Source of the DNA: Arthrobacter sp. D5-1
Lineage (GTDB): Bacteria; Actinomycetota; Actinomycetes; Actinomycetales; Micrococcaceae
Direction: 5' to 3'
Length of the DNA stretch: 64,000 nt
Assembly (NCBI RefSeq): GCF_017357425.1
Contig: NZ_CP014571.1
Location: forward strand, 1,240,001 to 1,304,000
Both the position numbers and the translations under genes were made by a program. How positions within the stretch are numbered: position 1 is the stretch's first letter; the number at the start of each line of letters is the position of its first letter. Under the pieces are notes generated by a model. The model saw only the letters and a program-made list of their open reading frames with translations. It did no database searches and was not told the origin of the DNA. This document shows positions 34,513-42,603 of the stretch, piece after piece.

Positions 34513-34995
34513 ATGTCCGTCGGTTCGGCCACGGCAACAGATCTTGTTCATCAAATTTTCGACCTCCAGCGCACCCTACGTTGCGTGGTGACCGCCCACA
34601 TGGCCCGCGTTCCCGACGTCGGAATGGCGCTCCAAGGGGTCATGCGGTTCATTGGCGAGGGGGAGGCCCGGGCTACCCAACTGGCCACACGCCTGGGCGT
34701 CAGCGCTCCGGTCCTGAGCAGGCATGTCACCGAGCTTGAGGACCTTGGCTTTGTGGTGCGGCGACCGGATCCTGCGGATGGCAGGGCCCAACTCCTCGCC
34801 CTGACAGAAAGTGGCGCGGCCAAGCTGCGCGAATTCGAAGAACAACGCAGCGTGAGACTGCGGGATTACCTGGCGGATTGGAGCGAGGCAGACGCCCTCG
34901 AGGCCTCCCAGGTCATCAACAAACTCACTGTGTCCCTCAAGGACTCAATCCGGGCAACGGCGGCCGGCTCCATCACAACACACCAGACAGCTTAG
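34513..34995 (+). CDS. MarR-family transcriptional regulator
   Basis: A 160-aa winged-helix regulator. The recognition segment is ATQLATRLGVSAPVLSRHV, followed by the wing VRRPDPADGRAQLLALT with the family's DPADGR turn. The ATG at 34513 has GAGGGG eight bases before it. It precedes a drug-efflux MFS gene by 8 bp in the same operon, so it is a probable repressor released by the efflux substrate. The inverted repeats over its promoter support autoregulation. Confidence 0.92.
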   Translation: MSVGSATATDLVHQIFDLQRTLRCVVTAHMARVPDVGMALQGVMRFIGEGEARATQLATRLGVSAPVLSRHVTELEDLGFVVRRPDPADGRAQLLALTESGAAKLREFEEQRSVRLRDYLADWSEADALEASQVINKLTVSLKDSIRATAAGSITTHQTA

Positions 34996-35003
34996 GAGCC
35001 ACC

Positions 35004-37130
35004 ATGGCCACACCAGCAGTTCAGAACACCAAGGCGGTGGACGCCTCAGTGAGCCCCGCGGCCAGCAAGGCCGCCGCGCCCATGACCCACCGGCAGATCA
35101 TGGAAGCCCTCACCGGGCTCCTTGCAGCCTTCTTCACGGCGATCCTCAGCAGCACCATTGTTGCCAACGCCCTGCCCACCATCATGTCCGAGCTCAAGGG
35201 CACGCAGACCGACTTCGCCTGGGTCATTACCGCCGCGCTGCTTGCGAACGCGGCCACCACGCCCATCTGGGGCAAACTCGCTGACCTCTTCGACAAGAAG
35301 CTGTTGGTCCAGCTGAGCATCATCATCTTCGTGGCCGGTTCGGTGATGGCGGGCCTGTCCGAAACCATCCCGCTGCTGCTGACCGCCCGCGTCATCCAAG
35401 GTGTGGCGATGGGTGGCCTCACGGCCTTGGCGCAAGCCATTATCGGTTCGATGATCCCGCCGCGCGATCGTGGCAAGTACTCCGGTTACATGGGCGCCGT
35501 CATGGCTGTAGGCACCGCGGGTGGCCCGCTGCTGGGTGGATTCATCGTTGACAGCCCGCTCGGCTGGCGCTGGACGTTCTTCGTCTGCGTACCGCTGGCC
35601 GTCGTCGCACTCATCCTGCTCCAGGTGACCCTGAAGATCCAGCACATCAAACGCCCCGCCAAGATCGACTGGCTCGGTTCCATCCTGCTGACCTCCGGCG
35701 TGAGCCTGCTCCTGATCTGGGTTTCCTTCGCAGGCAACCCGGACTACTACGACTGGTTCTCCTGGCAGTCGGCCCTCATGGTGGGTGGCGGCGTTGCCCT
35801 GTTGGCCGTCCTGGTGTTCGTGGAAACCAAGGTTGCACAGCCGATCATTCCGCTGAAGATCATCTCCGAGCGCACCACGGCATTGGCCATTGTTGCCTCG
35901 GTTGCCGTCGGCATCGCCATGTTCGGTTCCTCTACCTTCCTGGGCCAGTACTTCCAGGTTGCCCGCGGTGCTACGCCCACAGAGGCGGGCCTGCTGACGC
36001 TTCCGATGATCGCCGGCAACCTGATTGGTTCGGTCGCATCCGGCATCCTGATCAGCCGCTTCGGTAAGTGGAAGAGGTTCCTGATCGCCGGCTCCGTCCT
36101 GCTGATCGGCGGGCTGGCGTTTGCTGGAACCATGGACCACACCACGGAACTGTGGATCGTGGCGATCTACACGGGCGTCTTTGGCCTGGGCCTTGGCATG
36201 CTGATGCAGAACCTGGTGCTGGCCGTGCAGAACACGGTCCAGGCCAAGGACATCGGAACGGCCAGTGCTTCGGTGGCGTTCTTCCGCTCGGTCGGTGGCG
36301 CGATCGGTGTCTCCGTCCTGGGTGCCATCATGTCCACCCATGTGAAAGACCTGGCCGTTGAAGGCATGGCGGCTGCGGGTATTCCTGTCCAGGGCGGTGC
36401 CTCCGGTGCCAGCATGGACCTGGCCGATATGCCCGCCCCCGTCGCCGACATCATGAGGGCTGCCTATGGCGACGCTACTGCCCAGATCTTCCTGATCTCC
36501 GCGATCATCAGCGTCGTGGCACTCCTGGCAGTGCTCTTCATCAAGGAACGGCCGCTGCGCCGAACCGTGGATGCAGCTCCGGAGAAGGAACTTGTTGCGA
36601 CGGCCTCCTCGGACGCCGGGATGCCCCTGGACACGGCGTCGATGGACGCGCTGAAGGCGGAGGATCTGACAGCTGACGGTCTGACTGCTGACGGTCTGAA
36701 CGCGGACGACGACGGCGCCGGCACCCTGGGTGCCGGGCGTCAGGTTCCGGTGGGCGAACGCCAGGTTCCGCACACCGAACGCACTACCTCCAGTCCGGAC
36801 TCCGGCTCCGACCTGGATCTTGAGTTCGCCAGGATCCTTACGCAGGAACGCCCGCATGCGGGAAATGACGTGAGGGAAGTGCAGGAGCAACTGTCACGCA
36901 CCCAGTACGTCCTGGCCGAACAGCAGTTGCAGCTGAGCCGTGCCAACGTAGAACTGCAGGCGAGGTTGCGGGAGCAGCAGGCCATCGCTGAACAGCAGGC
37001 CAGCACCGCCGAGGAACTCGCAGCAATCCGAAAGGAACTGAAACGGGAACGCCGGCAGCAGGAACGGATGGCGTTACTGCTTCTCCAAGGCGTGGAAGCG
37101 CGTCCGGACCACGGCAAGCACGCAGGCTGA
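35004..37130 (+). CDS. MFS drug transporter (DHA2/EmrB-QacA type) with long coiled-coil tail
   Basis: A 708-aa transporter. Residues about 35-550 hold 14 membrane helices of the DHA2 family (AILSSTIVANALPTIM, ARVIQGVAMGGLTALAQA, PPRDRGKYSGYMGA). The C-terminal about 150 residues are unusual: an acidic linker with the repeat LTADGLTADGLNADDD (about 553-570), then a Gln/Glu/Arg/Leu-rich coiled coil (about 620-690, LSRTQYVLAEQQLQLSRAN onward). Most EmrB-type proteins end soon after the last helix. The tail may mediate assembly or partner binding. Start ATG 35004 has AGGAG at the right distance. A strong terminator follows at 37161. Confidence 0.9.
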   Translation: MATPAVQNTKAVDASVSPAASKAAAPMTHRQIMEALTGLLAAFFTAILSSTIVANALPTIMSELKGTQTDFAWVITAALLANAATTPIWGKLADLFDKKLLVQLSIIIFVAGSVMAGLSETIPLLLTARVIQGVAMGGLTALAQAIIGSMIPPRDRGKYSGYMGAVMAVGTAGGPLLGGFIVDSPLGWRWTFFVCVPLAVVALILLQVTLKIQHIKRPAKIDWLGSILLTSGVSLLLIWVSFAGNPDYYDWFSWQSALMVGGGVALLAVLVFVETKVAQPIIPLKIISERTTALAIVASVAVGIAMFGSSTFLGQYFQVARGATPTEAGLLTLPMIAGNLIGSVASGILISRFGKWKRFLIAGSVLLIGGLAFAGTMDHTTELWIVAIYTGVFGLGLGMLMQNLVLAVQNTVQAKDIGTASASVAFFRSVGGAIGVSVLGAIMSTHVKDLAVEGMAAAGIPVQGGASGASMDLADMPAPVADIMRAAYGDATAQIFLISAIISVVALLAVLFIKERPLRRTVDAAPEKELVATASSDAGMPLDTASMDALKAEDLTADGLTADGLNADDDGAGTLGAGRQVPVGERQVPHTERTTSSPDSGSDLDLEFARILTQERPHAGNDVREVQEQLSRTQYVLAEQQLQLSRANVELQARLREQQAIAEQQASTAEELAAIRKELKRERRQQERMALLLLQGVEARPDHGKHAG

Positions 37131-37160
37131 CACCGCCGGGCTGAAGAGAGGCGGACGGAA

Positions 37161-37192
37161 GCGCCGGCTGGGATTCCAGCCGGCGCTTTTTT
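37161..37192 (+). terminator. Strong intrinsic terminator after the MFS gene
   Basis: A perfect 11-bp stem, GCGCCGGCTGG (37161-37171) with CCAGCCGGCGC (37176-37186), loop GATT, then six Ts. Confidence 0.9.
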
Positions 37193-37386
37193 GCTGTCTC
37201 CGGGCCTCTGGTGCCGGCTGCCGTCCGGTCACCTGCGACACGGCAAATACTCCGCTGGGATGATCTTTTCCGTAGGTTGTTTCGCCCGGGCAACGGATTT
37301 CGTAGAGTAGGGAGGCTAATACTGTCAGCCCTTGCTGCAACACTTCTCTTATCTCATTCGCGCACTTTTTCTAAGGACCCGTGGGC

Positions 37387-39120
37387 ATGCTTGTCACCCT
37401 TATACGGCGCTATTCCAAGCCGTATTTGCCGCAGATTGTGGCCGTGCTGATCTTTCAGCTGGCGTCCACCATCGCCACGCTCTATCTCCCCAGCCTCAAC
37501 GCCAGAATAATTGATGAGGGAGTGTCCCGAGGCGACACCGATTTCATCTGGCAGACGGGTGCGCTCATGCTCGCCGTCGCCCTTGGGCAGGTGCTCACTG
37601 CCATCGTCGCCGTGTACTTCGGCTCCCGCGTTGCCATGGCGATCGGTCGGGATTTGCGCCGCAGCGTCTTCCGTCAGGTGAGTAGTTTCTCCGCCCAGGA
37701 TGTCAACAAGTTTGGTGCTCCCACACTGATTACGCGTGGAACCAATGATGTCCAGCAGGTTCAGATGTTGGTGCTCATGGGCCTGAACTTCATGGTGTCC
37801 ACGCCTATTATGTGCGTTGGCGGCATCATTATGGCGCTCCGCGAGGACCTCAACCTCTCCTGGCTCGTGTGGGTTTCCGTTCCCGTCCTGGTAGCGGTTG
37901 TGGGCTACCTTGTGGTCCGGCTCATGCCGCTTTTCCGCTCCATGCAGACCAAGATCGATGCCATCAACGGCGTGCTGCGGGAGCAGATCATCGGTATCCG
38001 GGTGGTTCGCGCTTTTGTGCGTGAACCCCACGAGGCCAAGCGCTTCGGCGATGCCAATGACGACCTCACAGCTGTATCCGTGAAAATCGGCAACCTGTTT
38101 GTGCTGATGTTCCCGGCCATCGGCATGATCCTCCACCTCTCCACTGCTGCCGTTCTCTGGTTCGGCGGCCAGCGCGTGGACTCCGGCGAGATGCAGGTGG
38201 GTGCGCTCACGGCATTCCTCCAGTACCTGCTGCAGATCCTGATGGCCGTCATGATGGGCACGTTCATGGCCATGATGATCCCCCGCGCGTCGGTTTGTGC
38301 AGACCGCATCGGCGAGGTTCTCGATGTCGAGCCGTCCATCCACAACCCCAGCTCGCCCGTGGTTCCCGCAGAGAAGAAGGGACGCGTCGAATTCCGGGAC
38401 GTCACCTTCAAGTACCCCGGTGCCGAGGCTCCGGTGCTGAGCAACATTTCCTTCACTGCTGAGCCGGGCAAGACCCTGGCCATCATTGGTTCCACGGGTG
38501 CCGGCAAGACCACCCTGGTTTCGCTGCTGCCGCGACTTTACGATGTCGCCTCCGGCGAAGTACTGCTCGACGGCGTCCCCGTCACCAACATGGATGCCTC
38601 GGAGATCACCAGCCGGGTATCGGCCGTTCCGCAGAAGCCGTATCTGTTCTCCGGAACCATCGAGCACAACCTGCGCTTTGGCAAACCGGACGCCACTGAC
38701 GAGGAACTCTGGGATGCCTTGGAAACCGCCCAAGCCAAGGGCTTCGTGGAGGAAAAGTCTTCGGGCCTGAACAGGCGCATCGCCCAGGGCGGAACCAACG
38801 TCTCCGGTGGACAACGCCAGAGACTCTCCATTGCCCGTGCCTTGGTGACGAAACCCAACGTCTACCTGTTCGATGACTCATTCTCTGCCTTGGACGTCGC
38901 TACGGACGCCCGGCTCCGAAAGGCCCTGAAGGCCAAAACCCGGGATGCGACGGTCATTATTGTGGCCCAACGTGTCTCCACCATCGCGGACGCGGACGAG
39001 ATCCTTGTGCTGGATAACGGCAGGATCGTTGACCGCGGAACGCACGACGAACTGCTTGAGACGTCACCCACGTACCAGGAAATCGTTGAATCCCAGCTGA
39101 GCGTGGAGGAAGTGGCATGA
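37387..39120 (+). CDS. Heterodimeric ABC exporter, subunit with degenerate ATP site
   Basis: A 577-aa half-transporter: six helices (about 15-300), then an ATPase domain with Walker A GSTGAGKTT (about 369) and signature VSGGQRQRL. The Walker B is LFDDSFSALD, where the catalytic glutamate is replaced by aspartate. In TM287/288-type exporters this subunit forms the non-hydrolysing site. The start is ATG 37387, nine bases after AAGGA; GTG 37381 is too close to it. It is coupled (ATGA) to the partner subunit. The substrate is unknown; relatives export drugs. Confidence 0.92.
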   Translation: MLVTLIRRYSKPYLPQIVAVLIFQLASTIATLYLPSLNARIIDEGVSRGDTDFIWQTGALMLAVALGQVLTAIVAVYFGSRVAMAIGRDLRRSVFRQVSSFSAQDVNKFGAPTLITRGTNDVQQVQMLVLMGLNFMVSTPIMCVGGIIMALREDLNLSWLVWVSVPVLVAVVGYLVVRLMPLFRSMQTKIDAINGVLREQIIGIRVVRAFVREPHEAKRFGDANDDLTAVSVKIGNLFVLMFPAIGMILHLSTAAVLWFGGQRVDSGEMQVGALTAFLQYLLQILMAVMMGTFMAMMIPRASVCADRIGEVLDVEPSIHNPSSPVVPAEKKGRVEFRDVTFKYPGAEAPVLSNISFTAEPGKTLAIIGSTGAGKTTLVSLLPRLYDVASGEVLLDGVPVTNMDASEITSRVSAVPQKPYLFSGTIEHNLRFGKPDATDEELWDALETAQAKGFVEEKSSGLNRRIAQGGTNVSGGQRQRLSIARALVTKPNVYLFDDSFSALDVATDARLRKALKAKTRDATVIIVAQRVSTIADADEILVLDNGRIVDRGTHDELLETSPTYQEIVESQLSVEEVA

Positions 39121-41195
39121 GCGAGCAGGACCAGCAGAAGAAGCGCGGCTGGGCTGCCAAAGCACAAGCCGCAAAGGATGCCAAGGCTACAGCCGAGGCT
39201 GAAGCAGCAACCGAAGCACTTGACGACGACGACTTCGTCGAAGAGGAATACGTCCCTTCAGAAGCCGATGGCGGCATGTTCGGCGATGTCCCGGCAAAGA
39301 AGGCCAAGGAGTTCTGGCCGTCCGCCAAGCGACTCATGGGCTTGCTCAAGCCCGAGGCCGTTGGCGTGTACATCGTGATCGGGCTCGTCATCGTCTCGGT
39401 GGTCCTTAACGTGATCGCCCCCAAGGTCCTGGGCAATGCCATGGACGTCATTTTCGGGGGCGTCATGGGCAAGCAGATCCCTGAGGGCGTCTCCAAAGAG
39501 CAGTTCGTGGAACTTATGCGCCAGCAGGGCGAGGGCAACTTTGCGGACATGGTCTCCAAGATGGAGCTCACCAACGGGATCGACTTCCCCAAGCTGACGT
39601 TCCTGATTTCGATCGTGCTCCTCATGTACTTTGTAGCCAACATCTTCCTGTGGGCCCAGGGGTGGTTGCTCAACAGGATCGTCATGCGGGTCATCAAGAA
39701 GCTCCGCAACGACGTCCAGGCCAAGCTCAACCGGCTTCCGTTGAACTACTTCGACACCCGCCAGCGCGGTGACATCCTGTCCCGCGTCACCAACGACGTC
39801 GACAACGTCCAGCAAGGCCTCCAGCAGGCGTTCTCCCAGTTGGTCAGCTCGGTGCTCACGGTCCTTGGCATCACGGTCATGATGTTCATCGTGTCCTGGG
39901 AGTTGGCGCTGATTGCTTTGATCGCCCTGCCGTTGTCCGGCATCGTGGCAGGTGTTATTGGTGCCCGCAGCCAGAAACTCTTCGCGGCACAGTGGAAGAA
40001 CACCGGCGCATTGAACGGCCAGATCGAAGAATCGTTCTCCGGCCACGACCTCGTGAAGGTCTTCGGGCGCGATGCCGACATGCTGGAGCGTTTCGACGAC
40101 AAGAACGAGGAACTCTACAAGGCCTCCTTCGGTGCGCAGTTCGTGTCCGGCGTCATCTTCCCCGCCATGAACTTCGTGTCCTACCTGTCCTACGTCGGCA
40201 TCGCCGTGGTGGGTGGCCTCCGGGTTGCGTCGGGCTCCATGAGCCTGGGCGACGCCACGGCATTCATCCAGTACTCGCGTGAGTTCACCCAGCCCCTGGG
40301 CCAGATCGCCGGTATGGCGAACATGCTCCAGTCCGGCGTGGCCTCTGCCGAGCGCGTCTTCGAGTTCCTTGATGCTGATGAAGAAGTCGAAGAAAACGGC
40401 ACACGTCACCTGCCTTCCAAGACCGATGGTCACGTTGAGTTCGAGCACGTCTCGTTCAGCTATGTGGAGGACAAGCCGCTCATTGAGGACCTGTCCTTCT
40501 CGGCTGAACCTGGCCACACGGTGGCCATCGTAGGACCCACGGGTGCCGGTAAGACCACCTTGGTGAACCTCGTGATGCGTTTCTACGAGCTCAACGCCGG
40601 CCGGATCACCTTGGATGGCGTGGACATCAAGGACCTCACCCGTTCCGAGCTTCGGTCCAAGGTGGGCATGGTGTTGCAGGATGCCTGGCTCTTCGGCGGG
40701 ACCATCTACGACAACATCAAGTACGGCAACCTGGACGCTACAGAGGAGCAGATCATGGAGGCGGCCAAGGCCACCTACGTGGACCGCTTCGTCCGTGCAC
40801 TGCCTGACGGCTACCAGACGATCATTGACGAAGAAGGAAACAACGTCAGTGCTGGTGAGAAGCAGCTGATCACGATCGCCCGGGCCTTCGTCTCCGATCC
40901 CTCGTTGCTGATCCTGGACGAAGCCACCAGCTCCGTGGATACCCGCACCGAACTGCTGCTGCAGAAGGCCATGGCTGCCCTCCGCACGGACCGGACGAGC
41001 TTCGTGATCGCCCACCGCCTCTCCACCATCCGGGACGCAGACACCATTTTGGTCATGGAGAACGGCAAGATCGTGGAGCAGGGCAACCACACCCAACTGC
41101 TCGCCCTCCAAGGCGCGTACTACCGGTTGTACATGTCGCAGTTCGCCGGCGAGGAAGAGACCGCTGTGAATGATTCGACGGCGGTGCACAGCTGA
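39117..41195 (+). CDS. Heterodimeric ABC exporter, subunit with canonical Walker B
   Basis: A 692-aa partner subunit. It has an acidic and Ala-rich cytoplasmic N-terminus of about 70 residues, six helices with a long first external loop (about 105-165), and an ATPase domain with GPTGAGKTT and the canonical LILDEATSSVD. Its signature is altered (VSAGEKQ for LSGGQ). The canonical Walker B here and the altered signature complement the first subunit, which is the expected split for an asymmetric exporter. It overlaps the gene before it by 4 bp. Confidence 0.92.
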   Translation: MSEQDQQKKRGWAAKAQAAKDAKATAEAEAATEALDDDDFVEEEYVPSEADGGMFGDVPAKKAKEFWPSAKRLMGLLKPEAVGVYIVIGLVIVSVVLNVIAPKVLGNAMDVIFGGVMGKQIPEGVSKEQFVELMRQQGEGNFADMVSKMELTNGIDFPKLTFLISIVLLMYFVANIFLWAQGWLLNRIVMRVIKKLRNDVQAKLNRLPLNYFDTRQRGDILSRVTNDVDNVQQGLQQAFSQLVSSVLTVLGITVMMFIVSWELALIALIALPLSGIVAGVIGARSQKLFAAQWKNTGALNGQIEESFSGHDLVKVFGRDADMLERFDDKNEELYKASFGAQFVSGVIFPAMNFVSYLSYVGIAVVGGLRVASGSMSLGDATAFIQYSREFTQPLGQIAGMANMLQSGVASAERVFEFLDADEEVEENGTRHLPSKTDGHVEFEHVSFSYVEDKPLIEDLSFSAEPGHTVAIVGPTGAGKTTLVNLVMRFYELNAGRITLDGVDIKDLTRSELRSKVGMVLQDAWLFGGTIYDNIKYGNLDATEEQIMEAAKATYVDRFVRALPDGYQTIIDEEGNNVSAGEKQLITIARAFVSDPSLLILDEATSSVDTRTELLLQKAMAALRTDRTSFVIAHRLSTIRDADTILVMENGKIVEQGNHTQLLALQGAYYRLYMSQFAGEEETAVNDSTAVHS

Positions 41196-41206
41196 GTACC
41201 GATTCA

Positions 41207-41686
41207 TTGAAGACCGGGCAACCTGCACGGGATTTCCTTGCACCCCAGCGCATTGAGGTCCTTGTACCCATGCGCTGGGGTGACATGGACGCTTATGGAC
41301 ACATCAACAATGTGCAGATCGTTCGCATGTTGGAGGAGGCCCGCATCGCAGCCTTCGGGCCTCCCCGCGGCGCGGGACTTCCCGGCGTAGAGCCTCCAGC
41401 TGCCCTGTTCAACGACGTTGAAGAAGGCATCATGACACTCGTGGTGGAGCACAAGGTCCGGTATGTCCGGACCTTGGAGTACCGCAACATTCCGGCTGTC
41501 GTGGAGATCTGGGTTGGTGCCGTCAAAGGCGCAAGCTTCGATCTTCACTACGTCATCAAGGACCCTGTTACGCGGGAGGATTGCGTCAAGGCCACCACAC
41601 ACTTGGCGTTCGTTGCCGAGGACACCGGCCGGGTCCTCAGGCTCACTCCCGGGCAGAAGGAAAAGTTGGAGCGTTACCGCGCGTAG
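41207..41686 (+). CDS. Hotdog-fold acyl-CoA thioesterase
   Basis: A 159-aa protein with the 4-hydroxybenzoyl-CoA thioesterase pattern MRWGDMDAYGHINNVQ, where the Asp near the Tyr/His is the catalytic residue in the family. It hydrolyses acyl-CoA thioesters; the acyl group is unknown. The start is uncertain: TTG 41207 is used because the frame has no ATG or GTG nearby, while CTG 41192 would overlap the preceding stop. It follows the ABC exporter genes closely and is probably read from the same transcript. Confidence 0.85.
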   Translation: MKTGQPARDFLAPQRIEVLVPMRWGDMDAYGHINNVQIVRMLEEARIAAFGPPRGAGLPGVEPPAALFNDVEEGIMTLVVEHKVRYVRTLEYRNIPAVVEIWVGAVKGASFDLHYVIKDPVTREDCVKATTHLAFVAEDTGRVLRLTPGQKEKLERYRA

Positions 41687-41689
41687 AGT
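41684..41689 (+). promoter_or_regulatory. -10 box, leaderless type, of cutC
   Basis: TAGAGT followed by six bases and then ATG 41696; it overlaps the stop codon of the thioesterase gene. Confidence 0.5.
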
Positions 41690-41695
41690 TTCAGC

Positions 41696-42460
41696 ATGAA
41701 ACTTGAAATTGCCGTGGTCAGTGCCGCTGGTGCGGGTACCGCTGCCGCTGAGGGAGCCCACCGGGTGGAGCTCTGCAGCAGCCTGGAACTGGGTGGCATC
41801 ACGCCCAGCCAGGGGCTCATGGAAGCCAGCATGGAGCACGTTGACGGCCGTCTGGAGATCCATCCGTTGATTCGCTCCAGGCCCGGCGACTTCCGGTACT
41901 CAGCCTCGGACGTGGACACGATGGTCCATGAGATCCGCCACCTTCTGGCGCAGGGCGCCCATGGGGTGGTGGTGGGGGCGCTGACTCCGTCCGGAGATTT
42001 GGACGTTCACACGATCCAGCGCCTGGTGGAAGCCGCCAGGGCGGCCAACCCCGGAGCCCAGCTGACCTTTCACCGGGCCATCGATCAATCCAAGGAACCG
42101 TTGGCCGTGCTGGAGCAGCTTGTTGAGCTGGGCTTCACCAGAGTCCTGACGTCCGGACACGAAGCCACCGCTGGTGCGGGTCTGAAGACCTTGGCTGCAA
42201 TGGCAGAACGGTCCGGGGGTGCCGTGGAAATCATGGCTGGTGGAGGATTGACCCTTGAAGACATCCCTGCCATGCACGCCGCGGGCCTGTCCGCCGTTCA
42301 CTTGTCCGCCAAGAAGACGGTATCCACCCTCGGGGATGGTGCCATCTCCCTTGGCGCCCAGGATGGGGCAGACCCCACTGCCTACACCGTCACCGACCGC
42401 GAAGTGGTTCGTGCAGCAAAGGCGATGGTGAACGCGCTGGACCTGGCCGCCGCAAGATAA
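41696..42460 (+). CDS. cutC: CutC family TIM-barrel protein
   Basis: A 254-aa protein with the whole CutC pattern: EGAHRVELCSSLELGGITPS, then LEIHPLIRSRPGDFRYS, then LTFHRAIDQSKEP and GGGLTLEDIPAMH. CutC was named for copper homeostasis, but the copper role is doubtful in several organisms and the fold is that of an enzyme. Here it lies next to a carbohydrate cluster, which fits a role in glycan metabolism better; this is inference. A -10 box ends 6 nt before the ATG. Confidence 0.92.
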   Translation: MKLEIAVVSAAGAGTAAAEGAHRVELCSSLELGGITPSQGLMEASMEHVDGRLEIHPLIRSRPGDFRYSASDVDTMVHEIRHLLAQGAHGVVVGALTPSGDLDVHTIQRLVEAARAANPGAQLTFHRAIDQSKEPLAVLEQLVELGFTRVLTSGHEATAGAGLKTLAAMAERSGGAVEIMAGGGLTLEDIPAMHAAGLSAVHLSAKKTVSTLGDGAISLGAQDGADPTAYTVTDREVVRAAKAMVNALDLAAAR

Positions 42461-42552
42461 CCCGGCGTCCACCGTCTTGGGGCAGAAATCCCAGTAAGTA
42501 CGCATCGCAATAACCCTTTACGAGCCCTCTGAAGGCCGGGATGATGTAAGGA

Positions 42553-42569
42553 TTCACCAACGTGGTGAA
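42553..42569. promoter_or_regulatory. Palindromic operator candidate before the glycan operon
   Basis: TTCACCAACGTGGTGAA has perfect 7-bp arms around ACG and lies 34 bp before the start codon at 42604. That is the usual position for a repressor operator downstream of a promoter. No regulator gene is adjacent, so the binder must be encoded elsewhere. Confidence 0.5.
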
Positions 42570-42603
42570 AAGCCCCGGACGCTACCCTTCAGGAGTCCCA
42601 GCG

